Positions 1 through 6,747 of a stretch of DNA of 6,884 nt are shown here, piece by piece. A model generated the notes under the pieces. It worked only from the letters and a program-made list of their open reading frames with translations, had not been told where the DNA came from and made no database searches. The DNA is from Desulfonatronospira sp. (lineage in GTDB: Bacteria > Desulfobacterota > Desulfovibrionia > Desulfovibrionales > Desulfonatronovibrionaceae): the NCBI GenBank assembly GCA_003563255.1, contig PWSL01000483.1:1-6884 (forward strand). Reading direction: 5' to 3'. A program made the position numbers and the translations under genes. Within the stretch, counting starts at the first letter, position 1, and each line of letters opens with the position of its first letter.

Positions 1-484
1 GTGCGGCAAAGCCCAGAGCACCGAGTAGACCATGATCAGAGTAAACAAGATAACGCAGTTGTCTGCCAACAAAAGGTCCAGCACCCAGATAATGCTCGCG
101 GATCATCAGCTCGTTCCAGATTCGCATCTTTTCGCTGGTATCCACCAGCACCAACTCCAGGCCGCAGACCTGGTCAGCCCGGTCTGGTACGTCTTCAGCA
201 GGGGCAACAGGGGTATTTAAGCGCTTCGGTTTAAGTTTCAGCTTCTTTCCCTTTCTGGAAGGTAAAACAAAGTGTCCAGCGGCTTCAAGCTCCCGTAAAG
301 CCTTGACGCAACCTGCATGCTGCTCATTGCCCTGGAAGTCCAAAAAACCAAGGTCTTGGCATAAGGCTATTGCCAGTTGCTTTGTGTTGGGGTGTTCGCT
401 ACTTTCAATCAGCCTGACAACATATTCGATATTCTCGGGTTGGGACAACCTACGCTTCATTTGATTCTGAATTTGTGTGTGCAT
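1..484 (-). CDS. DruA/DUF4338-family protein, N-terminal part (3' end outside window)
   Basis: Read on the minus strand from ATG 484-482, 161 codons stay open to the window edge. Residues 17-75 look like a small helical, winged-helix-like region (ENIEYVVRLIESS, then LRELEAAGHFVLP). A basic linker follows at about 76-90 (RKGKKLKLKPKR). From residue 109 the sequence matches what I recall of the DUF4338 (DruA) family: an LELVLVD strand, then IWNELMIREHYLG at 122-134 and RQLRYLV at 141-147, then LLGALGFAA at 153-161. DruA is a component of Druantia anti-phage systems. The same domain also occurs fused to DDE transposase domains, and the missing C-terminus decides which this is. No strong ribosome binding site precedes ATG 484. 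Met9 (460-458) and a GTG at 499-497 are alternative starts, and an in-frame TAA lies a few codons further upstream. Family call is from memory of the motif, without a search. Confidence 0.8.
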   Translation of the reverse strand, partial: MHTQIQNQMKRRLSQPENIEYVVRLIESSEHPNTKQLAIALCQDLGFLDFQGNEQHAGCVKALRELEAAGHFVLPSRKGKKLKLKPKRLNTPVAPAEDVPDRADQVCGLELVLVDTSEKMRIWNELMIREHYLGAGPFVGRQLRYLVYSDHGLLGALGFAA

Positions 485-545
485 GTCTCTAGCATACACG
501 AAATTTTATTGAATGTCACAAACATTTTTGGGGTCAAGGGCAGGG

Positions 546-875
546 TTAGCCTTCTGGAGAGATTGGAAGAAACAGGAGGAGGATTTCCCCCTCAATTTGC
601 GCAGGTCCACAGGTGTGCATGTCCGAAATTGTAAAATACCTTCGTAAGGTTTCGAGCTGTTTCTGATCCCTTGCGACAGCTTTGGCCACCGCCTTTGCTT
701 GCCGAAGGTCTTTTTCCTTTTTGGCAGGATCCCTTCGCTTGTGAATCACAACAAGCTTGTGAATTAGAAAAGCCGGCATGGACGGCACGGTCACCCTGAC
801 CAGATCCAGGATGCTGTGAGTAACCGGGTGATCCAGAAGGATCCGAAGGTAGGGGACAGCATCAAGGAGGGGAGT
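546..875 (-). pseudogene. Nucleotidyltransferase-like C-terminal remnant (GSU2403-type)
   Basis: An open frame of 109 codons runs on the minus strand from 875 to a stop at 546-548. It begins directly after an in-frame TAA (876-878), and another in-frame stop (TAG, 927-929) lies further upstream. The translation reads like a protein interior, not an N-terminus: LLDAVPYLRILLDHPV, then VRVTVPSMPAFLIHKLVV, then RRDPAKKEKDLRQAKAVAKA. The pattern 'PxPxxFxxHKLxV followed by a charged KxxKDLxQA helix' is what I recall from GSU2403-family nucleotidyltransferase-fold proteins. The catalytic N-terminal half (GS...DxD) is absent, so this cannot be an active enzyme. A GTG at 794 could in principle start an 82-residue product, but it would begin in the middle of the domain. 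The short stretch between the two stops (PLYRITGTA) may also belong to the ancestral frame, which would make this a gene decayed by nonsense mutations. The exact family is less certain than the decay. Confidence 0.65.
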
Positions 876-956
876 TTACGCCGTGCCCGTGATCCTATAC
901 AAGGGAGCAGGCCCAGTTAAACCCTGCTATGCAGAAAATTCTTCGGATTTGTTTTA

Positions 957-973
957 TCACGCCATAGGCGTGA
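957..973. repeat. Short hairpin, 7-bp perfect stem
   Basis: TCACGCC - ATA - GGCGTGA forms a perfect 7-bp stem with a 3-base loop. It is not followed by a T-run on either strand, so it is unlikely to be a rho-independent terminator. It lies 23 bp from a separate perfect palindrome, which suggests a dispersed intergenic repeat or protein-binding sites. Function unknown. Confidence 0.6.
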
Positions 974-996
974 CAAGCAGGATGTCAGAAAAAGTC

Positions 997-1010
997 ACCA
1001 ACATGTTGGT
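997..1010. repeat. 14-bp perfect palindrome ACCAACATGTTGGT
   Basis: ACCAACATGTTGGT is its own reverse complement over all 14 bases. With no spacer it is a poor RNA hairpin, but it has the form of a dimeric-regulator half-site pair. No intact gene starts next to it: it lies upstream, on the minus strand, of the decayed nucleotidyltransferase remnant. It may be an orphaned operator or part of an intergenic repeat. The symmetry is certain and the role is not. Confidence 0.5.
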
Positions 1011-1137
1011 TTGAAATTTGTGCTAAGCGCCTAACGCGGGCTTTGTCCGCAACAATAAAGAAAAGAATTTTTTGACAGGATTAACTCAACCACTAGCCGT
1101 AAACGGTAAACTTCACTACATATTCTTGCCACGGTTA

Positions 1138-3870
1138 TTACTGTAAATGCTCCTGCCCGAAAAACTTACTGAACACCCTTTGAAAATCCTCGTGATTCAC
1201 CGGTTTGCCTATGTAATCATCCATTCCGGCATCAAGGAACCTTTCCCGGTCACCTGGCTGGGTATGAGCGGTTACAGCGATGATGGGAATGCCCGACATC
1301 CGACCTCCGATCTCCGACGTCCGATCTCCGACCTCTGCGGCGCGAATGCGCTGAGTCGCCTCCACCCCGGTCATCACAGGCATTTGAATGTCCATGAGTA
1401 TGCAGTCAAAGTTCTGCTCCTGAAACAGGTCCACGGCTTCCTGCCCGTTATTGGCCAGAACAACATTATGCCCCTGCTTTTCCAGCATCTTTTTCATAAA
1501 TAACTGGTTCAAGCTGTCGTCTTCCGCCAGCAGGATATCCAGGTACTTTTTCGACTCCCGCTGAGTAGTGGCTGCAATAGCAGACTCCAGGTGATCCACA
1601 GCCGGCAGGGCAAAAGGCAGGACCACGTGCACGGTGGTCCCCCGGCCCACTTCACTCTCAACGGAAATGTTTCCTTCTATCATATCAACCAGGCGTTTGA
1701 CCAGGGACAGGCCTAGACCTGCCCCCTGGTATTTGCGCGTATACGATCCATCTACCTGCACAAAAGGCTTGAACAGATCTCTCATTTTGTCCTCGGGTAT
1801 TCCTATGCCGGTATCGGATATGGAAAACTGCACCCTGACATCGTCTACCCTGGCCCCAGGGAGAGCAACCAGATGCACCCGGACTCTTCCCTGCTTTGTA
1901 AACTTCAAGGCATTGCCCACCAGGGTGAACATGATCTGCTTGACCCGGGTCCCGTCGCCAATGACTTGTGCCGGAACATCAGGATCCATGAATAATTCCA
2001 GCATGAGTCCCTTTTGGCGGGCTTCTGCCGAAAACAGACCGGATAAGGACTCAAGCAGTTCCTGGAGGCTGAACTCTGCATGGCAGATGATCATTTTTCC
2101 CGCTTCAATGTTCGACAGCTCCAGAATGTCCGAAAGCAGGCGGGCGAACCTTTCAGACGATTTAATGGCCAGGTTGACGAATTCCTGTTGTTCATCGTCG
2201 AGTTCTGTATTTTGTAGAATCTGCATCATGCCCATTATGCCATTGAAGGGAGTGCGCAGTTCGTGGCTCATGTTGGCCAGAAATTCGGATTTGGCCCGGT
2301 TGGCGGCCTCGGCCTGCTCTTTGGCCCGAAGCAATTCCTCCTCGGCGCGTTTGCGGTGGGTAATATCTCTTAAATGCTGTACAAACTGCACCACATTGCC
2401 ATCTTTATCCAGTACTGGATTACTTCGGCAGTCCAAGTAGATGCCCAGCTCGGCCACATACATTTCAACTTGCTCTGACTTGCCGGTTTTAAAAGCTTTA
2501 CTTGTAGCACATTCTTTACACTGATGATCACGTCCAATCAGTTCATAACATTTTTTCCCTTGCACTTCATCCGGGGCCATGCCCAAGAGGTCATAACCCG
2601 CCTGGTTGTAGCGTTCGATGCTCAGGTCGGGATGCTGGATGGATAAAACATCTGAAACGCCGTCAATTATACCTTCAAGCAGTCTCTTGCCGGCGATCAG
2701 GTCTTCCTCCGAGCGCTTGATGTTGGTTATATCTCTGACCCATTCCACAAAAAATGCAACATTACCGTTCTGGTCCAGAACAGGTATGACTCTTAAATCG
2801 ACCCATGTGCCGTCGGGCAACATTGCTTCTTCTTCAAAAGGCTCCCTGGATTCTAAAACTTTAACAGCCCTGCAGTCAGGACATATACGGTCGTACCCCC
2901 TGTATGTCTTATAGCACCTGGTATTGAGAACCCTTTTTTCTTCAGGAACACCGGCGAATCCATTCCAGTTGCTGTAAATAATATTCATATCAGGGTCCTG
3001 TATGGACACCATGTCAGGGATCAGGGACAGCATTTTTTGAAATCGCTGTTCGTTCTTTTTCAACGCTTCATCAGCCTGCTTTTGCTGGGTAACGTCCTGT
3101 ACAGTGGCAAACACTCTGGAAGCTTTGTTGTTTTTATAGAAAATAACACCTGTGGTCCTTACGTATAAGACCTGCCCGTCCTTTCGAAAGACCCTGTATT
3201 CCATGGGGGGCAGGTCTTGTTCGCCTGATGCCAGGGATTTTTTAAGCCAGTCGGCAATATCCTGGACATCATCAGAGTGATGAACATGATTATTGACTGT
3301 CTCAAAATCAATTCGTTGAGACCTGTCATACTGCAACAACTCATATAGCGAGTCCGACCAGGTTATCTCCCCGGTTTGCACATCCCAGATAAAATCCCCC
3401 ATTTTTGCTATGCGCTGTGCCGACACAAGTCTATGCTGACTTTCCTTCAACCTTTCCTCTGTGTGTACAACACGCATCAAGGCCTCAATCCTGGCCAGAA
3501 ACTCTTCTTTGTGCACCGGCTTGACTATGTAGCCATCCGCGCCTGCCCTGAGCCCCCGGGCCTGTTCCTGAGGGCCTGTCTTCACCCCGGACAGAAACAT
3601 GATGTGGGTATCTGCGATATCAGAATCAGCCTTGATTTGCCTGCAGATATCCAAACCGCTTGCATCGGCTAAATGGACATCAAGTAAAACCAGATCAGGT
3701 CCCTGACTGCGAATAAGCTCTATACACTCAGTACCTGTTTCAGCCTCAAGGCTTTGGTAGCCTGCAGAAGTCAGGATCTTTTTTATAATAATTCTCTGTT
3801 CCGGTTCATCATCCACAATAAGAATAGAGCGGGGGCCGTCTTTGTCCGTAATCCCGGTGCTGCTAAGCAT
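1138..3870 (-). CDS. Hybrid sensor histidine kinase, REC-PAS-PAS-PAS-HisKA-HATPase-REC
   Basis: This 910-residue hybrid kinase autophosphorylates on a His and passes the phosphoryl group to an Asp. It is probably cytoplasmic, since no signal peptide or membrane span is visible. The N-terminal receiver (about 15-132) has acidic pair D20/D21, phospho-Asp D64, S94 and K117. PAS1 covers about 152-263, PAS2 about 276-387 and PAS3 about 397-508. PAS2 has cysteines C319, C330 and C333; PAS3 has C441, C451 and C454. A helical linker leads to HisKA, with H536 in SHELRTPFNG. The ATPase domain has N653 (GNALKFT), DTGIG 686-690 and GAGLGL 716-721. The C-terminal receiver (about 777-904) has D784/D785, phospho-Asp D827 (MDIQMP), T867 and K889; its residues 846-859 are encoded by a 14-bp tandem repeat. 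The ATG at 3870 is supported by AAGGA five bases upstream (3876-3880). The gene ends in tandem TAA TAA (1140-1135). It lies 314 bp downstream of another kinase on the same strand. No DNA-binding output domain is present, so its target regulator is not in this window. Confidence 0.97.
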   Translation of the reverse strand: MLSSTGITDKDGPRSILIVDDEPEQRIIIKKILTSAGYQSLEAETGTECIELIRSQGPDLVLLDVHLADASGLDICRQIKADSDIADTHIMFLSGVKTGPQEQARGLRAGADGYIVKPVHKEEFLARIEALMRVVHTEERLKESQHRLVSAQRIAKMGDFIWDVQTGEITWSDSLYELLQYDRSQRIDFETVNNHVHHSDDVQDIADWLKKSLASGEQDLPPMEYRVFRKDGQVLYVRTTGVIFYKNNKASRVFATVQDVTQQKQADEALKKNEQRFQKMLSLIPDMVSIQDPDMNIIYSNWNGFAGVPEEKRVLNTRCYKTYRGYDRICPDCRAVKVLESREPFEEEAMLPDGTWVDLRVIPVLDQNGNVAFFVEWVRDITNIKRSEEDLIAGKRLLEGIIDGVSDVLSIQHPDLSIERYNQAGYDLLGMAPDEVQGKKCYELIGRDHQCKECATSKAFKTGKSEQVEMYVAELGIYLDCRSNPVLDKDGNVVQFVQHLRDITHRKRAEEELLRAKEQAEAANRAKSEFLANMSHELRTPFNGIMGMMQILQNTELDDEQQEFVNLAIKSSERFARLLSDILELSNIEAGKMIICHAEFSLQELLESLSGLFSAEARQKGLMLELFMDPDVPAQVIGDGTRVKQIMFTLVGNALKFTKQGRVRVHLVALPGARVDDVRVQFSISDTGIGIPEDKMRDLFKPFVQVDGSYTRKYQGAGLGLSLVKRLVDMIEGNISVESEVGRGTTVHVVLPFALPAVDHLESAIAATTQRESKKYLDILLAEDDSLNQLFMKKMLEKQGHNVVLANNGQEAVDLFQEQNFDCILMDIQMPVMTGVEATQRIRAAEVGDRTSEIGGRMSGIPIIAVTAHTQPGDRERFLDAGMDDYIGKPVNHEDFQRVFSKFFGQEHLQ
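1292..1333. repeat. 14-bp tandem repeat (3 imperfect units) inside the kinase's C-terminal receiver
   Basis: Three 14-bp units run head to tail on the plus strand: CCCGACATCCGACC, TCCGATCTCCGACG and TCCGATCTCCGACC. The last two differ at one base, and the first has diverged more. Together they make 42 bp, encoding EVGDRTSEIGGRMS (residues 846-859) in the loop between the RIRA helix and the IPIIAVTAHT strand of the second receiver. The unit length is not a multiple of three, so only changes of three units keep the frame. Confidence 0.85.
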
Positions 3871-3875
3871 ATCTG

Positions 3876-3880
3876 TCCTT
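3876..3880 (-). promoter_or_regulatory. Ribosome binding site of the hybrid kinase
   Basis: AAGGA on the minus strand sits five bases before the ATG at 3870-3868. The match and spacing are good and support that start codon over any internal one. Confidence 0.75.
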
Positions 3881-3956
3881 AAATGGTCTGGTTTGCACTG
3901 GTCATTAATGCCTCCCTGGATACGATGCTAGATGGCCAAGGCATGCGAAAACTCCG

Positions 3957-3985
3957 AATATAATAAAATGGATGGCATCAGGAAA
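3957..3985 (-). promoter_or_regulatory. Weak sigma70-like promoter candidate for the hybrid kinase
   Basis: On the minus strand TTTCCT (3985-3980) and TATATT (3962-3957) are separated by 17 bp, about 85 bp upstream of the ATG at 3870. The -10 matches five of six consensus bases, the -35 only three of six. It lies between the MITE-like insertion and the gene, so it could give the hybrid kinase transcription independent of the upstream kinase gene. AT-rich sequence here makes chance matches likely. Confidence 0.2.
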
Positions 3986-4016
3986 CCCATCTATATGTTA
4001 TAAAATTTTAAAATAC

Positions 4017-4167
4017 GTATCTGTTTAGCGCTTTTAAGGAAAGCAGGGGACAGGCACTCCGGGACCCACTTGAGCATCATTTTGTGCTTAAAACATCTCA
4101 TTTATTGGGACAAGTGGGTCCCGGAAGAGCCAGTCCCCCTGCCACATGCAAAGCGCTAAACAGATAC
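4017..4167. mobile_element. MITE-like element with 18-bp perfect TIRs and 8-bp target duplication
   Basis: The left end GTATCTGTTTAGCGCTTT (4017-4034) is the exact reverse complement of the right end (4150-4167). The element is flanked directly by the same 8 bp on both sides: TAAAATAC at 4009-4016 and at 4168-4175. Perfect terminal inverted repeats plus abutting direct repeats are the signature of cut-and-paste transposition by a DDE transposase. At 151 bp it has no room for a transposase, so it would have been moved in trans. An 8-bp AT-rich duplication is known in several IS families (for example ISL3, IS66, IS256 and IS1595); the ends do not let me choose. The right duplication ends 9 bp after the upstream kinase stop codon. 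Removing the element and one duplication would shrink the intergenic gap from 314 to 155 bp. Its interior is the separate palindrome at 4043-4142. Confidence 0.8.
4043..4142. repeat. Palindromic repeat A (GGGGACAGGCAC...GAGCCAGTCCCC), nested in the MITE-like element
   Basis: The left arm begins GCAGGGGACAGGCAC (4043-4057) and the right arm ends with GAGCCAGTCCCC (about 4127-4138) followed by CTGC. The inner part pairs perfectly over 14 bp: CCGGGACCCACTTG (4059-4072) with 4111-4124, around a 38-base AT-rich loop. The outer arms pair with a few mismatches, including A/A- and C/C-type oppositions in GGCAC versus GAGCC. GGGGAC..GTCCCC tips of this kind are familiar from REP-like palindromes in deltaproteobacteria, some linked to Y1 (RAYT) transposases; that assignment is from memory. 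Transcribed from the upstream kinase it would form a long stem-loop, but no T-run directly follows, so it is not a classic terminator. Confidence 0.8.
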
Positions 4168-4184
4168 TAAAATACAAAGCTGGA

Positions 4185-6737
4185 TCATGAATAACTGCTG
4201 TTTCCACAGCTATTTTGGTCATAAGGCACTGTAAAAGATACAGTTGTACCCTTGCCCGGCTCGCTCTCCACCCAGATTCTACCTCCATGCTTTTCCACAA
4301 ACTCCTTGCACAAAACAAGTCCCAGGCCGGTCCCTTTCTCACCTTCAGTACCTTTGACAGATCTTTTTTGATCGATAGCAAACAATCCAGCCGCTGTTTC
4401 CTGATCCATGCCCATCCCGTCATCATGCACCATAACCCTGACCATGGACCCTTCCTGATGAGCATGGATGGACACGTTTTCACCCCGATGCGTGAATTTA
4501 ATGGCATTGAAAAGAAGATTACGGATTATTGAATAAACCATCTGCTGATCAGCAAATAGATTCATTCCTCTGGGGACATTATCCCAGAGATCAATTTCCT
4601 TCTTATCAGCCACGTTCCTGGCAACAGAAATTCCAGCGGTCACGATATCGTTCAGACAGACTGATTCTGGTGTGTAAGCCAGTATCCCCTGTTTCATTTT
4701 AGCCCATTGCAGGAGGTCTTCCAGAAGAGCATACAAGTTCTCCGAACTCTTGTGCATTTCCCCGGCCAAGTGTTCAAGTTCTTGAAGGGAAAAAGCCTTA
4801 ATATCCGAAGATAAAACCTGAGTCAGGTTCACAAAGCCGGAAATGGGCGACTTAAGGTCATGGGCCACATAGGAAAACAGCCTGTCCTTGTCGGCGTTGG
4901 ATTTCTGGAGTTGCTGATTTTTGCTCCTGATTTCTTCCTCGGCCTGTTTGCGCCTCGTCACATCCACGATGCTTACCAGAACACAGGAATAGCTCTCTTC
5001 ATGCCCCGGGGCCACGGACCAGTAAAGCTCTACATCCAGGGGCTCTCCATCCAGGGTGAGGTGTTTTCTCTCCAGGAAGAATTCCTTTGTCCCCTGGGCA
5101 ATCAACAGCAAGCCATTCATGAAATCCTCAGGGGATTCTTCAGCAAATACCCTGGTTATCCCGGCAAAAAGCTCCTCTTTGGAGGATGCCCTGTAAAGCT
5201 TCAAGGTGGCCTGGTTGAAATTCAGCACTTTTACCATTTCTGCAAGCTTTTGAACTTCCTGGGGATATTCATTGAAATAAGCCCTCAGATCCTGTATTCC
5301 CTGGGACTTCAAAGCATCCAGACGATCTTTCACTTCGGAAAAGTCCTCCTCCCACAAGGAAATGGGTGAATTTTCAAAGAGTGTTCGGTAATATTCCTTA
5401 GACCGGCGCAAAGCTTCTTCAAGACGTTTAGGTTCTGTATTGTCACGCGCATTGACGATCACTCCCTGCACTTCACCTTCGGCATCCAGATAAGGAAAAA
5501 ACCGGACTGAGCGAAATGCTTTGTCCCCACGGGGAGTATCGAACCAGGCCTCGTAATGCACCTCTTCTCCCTGAAAACAGCGGTCCATTCTGGGCTTGAC
5601 GATGTTGTAAAATGCTTCCGACCCTAACAGATCTTCCACGGTATGTCCGACTATTTCCTCTCTACTCCTGGCAAAGGTGTCCAGGTAGGCCTGATTCACC
5701 ACCTGATAGACATAGTTGCGGTCCACAATGGACATGGGATCCTTAACCGTAGAGATTATCACCTCGTACATGTGCAGGGTTTCCAGATGACGCTCACGCT
5801 CTCTCTCCATGTCCAGGTTGTGCAGGGCAAAGGCAATATCCCCGGCCAGTTGCTGAAAAATATCCAGTTCCTGCTGATCATAGGCCATATAACCAGGGGT
5901 GGATACACAGAGCACTCCAAATAAGCGTTCCTGATACTCCAGTCTTCCACACATCCCGGCTCTGAATTGATAACTGATGCTCAAAGGGCAAGCTGAACAC
6001 TGCTCAAAGGGATCATCCACCACCAGCACAGCTTGATCTTGAACAGCAGCATCCATACAATACAAGGGCTGCTCATTTGCAAGATGTGCCCTGAGTTGCC
6101 CGGGACCGTCCCCAAGACCGGCATGATAGAGTCCTTTAAGGCTTCTATTTTCGTCCAGAAGGGCTATCCAGGCGCTATAGTAACCCCTGGTCTGCACCAG
6201 ATTTTCACAGGACTTTTGCAGCAAAGCGTCCCTGTCATTTTCTTGAGTGATAAGCTGGTTGACATTTCTGATGGCCTGCAGAACTGCATTCAAATGCCGG
6301 GTACGTTCTTCCGATGCCCGCAACGTCTCCTCGGACCGCTTGCGCTCTGATATATCGGCAACAAAGCTCTGATAATTGACGACATTGCCGTCTTTGTCCC
6401 GTACCGCGTGGGCATTCAAGGATACCCAGAACTCGGTTCCGTCCTTACGTTTGAACCTGCATTCATAATTCACCAATTCGCCCTTTTCGCTCAAAAGACG
6501 TTTGAACTCTTCTCTGTCAGCAGGATCGGCATATAGTTGTGACGCAATGTCAGTGACCGACTCCAGCATCTTTGGGGGTGTTTCATACCCAAACATTTTG
6601 GCTAAGGCCGGGTTAACAGAGAGTAACCTGCCCTCCGGCGTGGAAGTGAAGATGCCGATGGGGGCATTTGTGAACAGATCCTGGCATTCTTCCGGGGAGG
6701 GGACGGAAAAGTCTTTGGAAGCGGGTTTTTGTGGCAT
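4185..6737 (-). CDS. Sensor histidine kinase, PAS-GAF-PAS-PAS-HisKA-HATPase
   Basis: This is an 850-residue cytoplasmic-looking kinase with no membrane span and no receiver domain. PAS1 covers about 17-131 (LFTNAPIGIF; ending VADISERKRSE). A GAF-type domain covers about 150-306 and carries CSACP (C247, C250) before its RLFGVLCVSTP strand. PAS2 covers about 322-437. PAS3 covers about 447-595 and contains an insertion (about 466-505, KDRLDALKSQGIQDLRAYF) before its NQATLKLY helix. HisKA follows a helical linker, with H626 in YVAHDLKSPISG. The ATPase domain has N740 and N744 (RNLLFNAIKFT), DDGMG 772-776 and GTGLGL 802-807. I chose ATG 6737-6735 because GGAG (6747-6744) lies six bases upstream. 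The in-frame TTG at 6749 overlaps that site and would add only MEYT. The gene is followed after 9 bp by the MITE-like insertion and then the hybrid kinase on the same strand, whose receivers are candidate partners. The sensed signal cannot be told from sequence. Confidence 0.96.
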   Translation of the reverse strand: MPQKPASKDFSVPSPEECQDLFTNAPIGIFTSTPEGRLLSVNPALAKMFGYETPPKMLESVTDIASQLYADPADREEFKRLLSEKGELVNYECRFKRKDGTEFWVSLNAHAVRDKDGNVVNYQSFVADISERKRSEETLRASEERTRHLNAVLQAIRNVNQLITQENDRDALLQKSCENLVQTRGYYSAWIALLDENRSLKGLYHAGLGDGPGQLRAHLANEQPLYCMDAAVQDQAVLVVDDPFEQCSACPLSISYQFRAGMCGRLEYQERLFGVLCVSTPGYMAYDQQELDIFQQLAGDIAFALHNLDMERERERHLETLHMYEVIISTVKDPMSIVDRNYVYQVVNQAYLDTFARSREEIVGHTVEDLLGSEAFYNIVKPRMDRCFQGEEVHYEAWFDTPRGDKAFRSVRFFPYLDAEGEVQGVIVNARDNTEPKRLEEALRRSKEYYRTLFENSPISLWEEDFSEVKDRLDALKSQGIQDLRAYFNEYPQEVQKLAEMVKVLNFNQATLKLYRASSKEELFAGITRVFAEESPEDFMNGLLLIAQGTKEFFLERKHLTLDGEPLDVELYWSVAPGHEESYSCVLVSIVDVTRRKQAEEEIRSKNQQLQKSNADKDRLFSYVAHDLKSPISGFVNLTQVLSSDIKAFSLQELEHLAGEMHKSSENLYALLEDLLQWAKMKQGILAYTPESVCLNDIVTAGISVARNVADKKEIDLWDNVPRGMNLFADQQMVYSIIRNLLFNAIKFTHRGENVSIHAHQEGSMVRVMVHDDGMGMDQETAAGLFAIDQKRSVKGTEGEKGTGLGLVLCKEFVEKHGGRIWVESEPGKGTTVSFTVPYDQNSCGNSSYS

Positions 6738-6743
6738 GGTATA

Positions 6744-6747
6744 CTCC
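6744..6747 (-). promoter_or_regulatory. Ribosome binding site that fixes the start of the PAS-GAF kinase
   Basis: GGAG on the minus strand lies six bases before ATG 6737-6735. The longer in-frame reading from TTG 6749-6747 would start inside this site and has no comparable site upstream of it, so the ATG is the better start. Confidence 0.75.

Larger units (their letters stand above)
876..1134. other. Gene-free region downstream of the hybrid kinase
   Basis: No coding frame with recognisable protein character is visible on either strand. The stretch holds the hairpin at 957-973, the palindrome at 997-1010, a GC-rich short inverted repeat (GCGG/CCGC) near 1036-1050, and the TTTTTTGACAGGATTAA segment near 1068-1084. 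None of the hairpins is followed by a T-run on the minus strand, so no convincing intrinsic terminator for the kinase gene is visible. The region looks like accumulated repeat debris next to a decayed gene. Confidence 0.55.

Noticed and set aside
377..634. 85-codon plus-strand frame between the DruA-family gene start and the nucleotidyltransferase remnant
   Set aside because: It is antisense to both and shows no motif; the minus-strand readings carry clear family-like sequence.
1021..1050. attC-like integron site (GCCTAAC next to a GC-rich short inverted repeat)
   Set aside because: No partner GTTRRRY-type core site is found at a suitable distance and there is no integrase or cassette gene; similarity is limited to seven bases.
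1634..2440. 268-codon open frame on the plus strand opposite the hybrid kinase
   Set aside because: It is Ser/Arg-rich mirror coding of the HisKA/HATPase region, has no recognisable domain, and lies wholly antisense to a certain gene.
4017..4167. Intrinsic transcription terminator between the two kinases
   Set aside because: The stem is strong, but no T-run directly follows either arm on the minus strand, and the flanking 8-bp duplication is better explained by transposition. A secondary effect on read-through remains possible.
4088..4507. 139-codon minus-strand frame running from the PAS-GAF kinase 3' end into the MITE-like element
   Set aside because: It overlaps the ATPase domain in another frame and ends inside a palindrome; no protein-like features.
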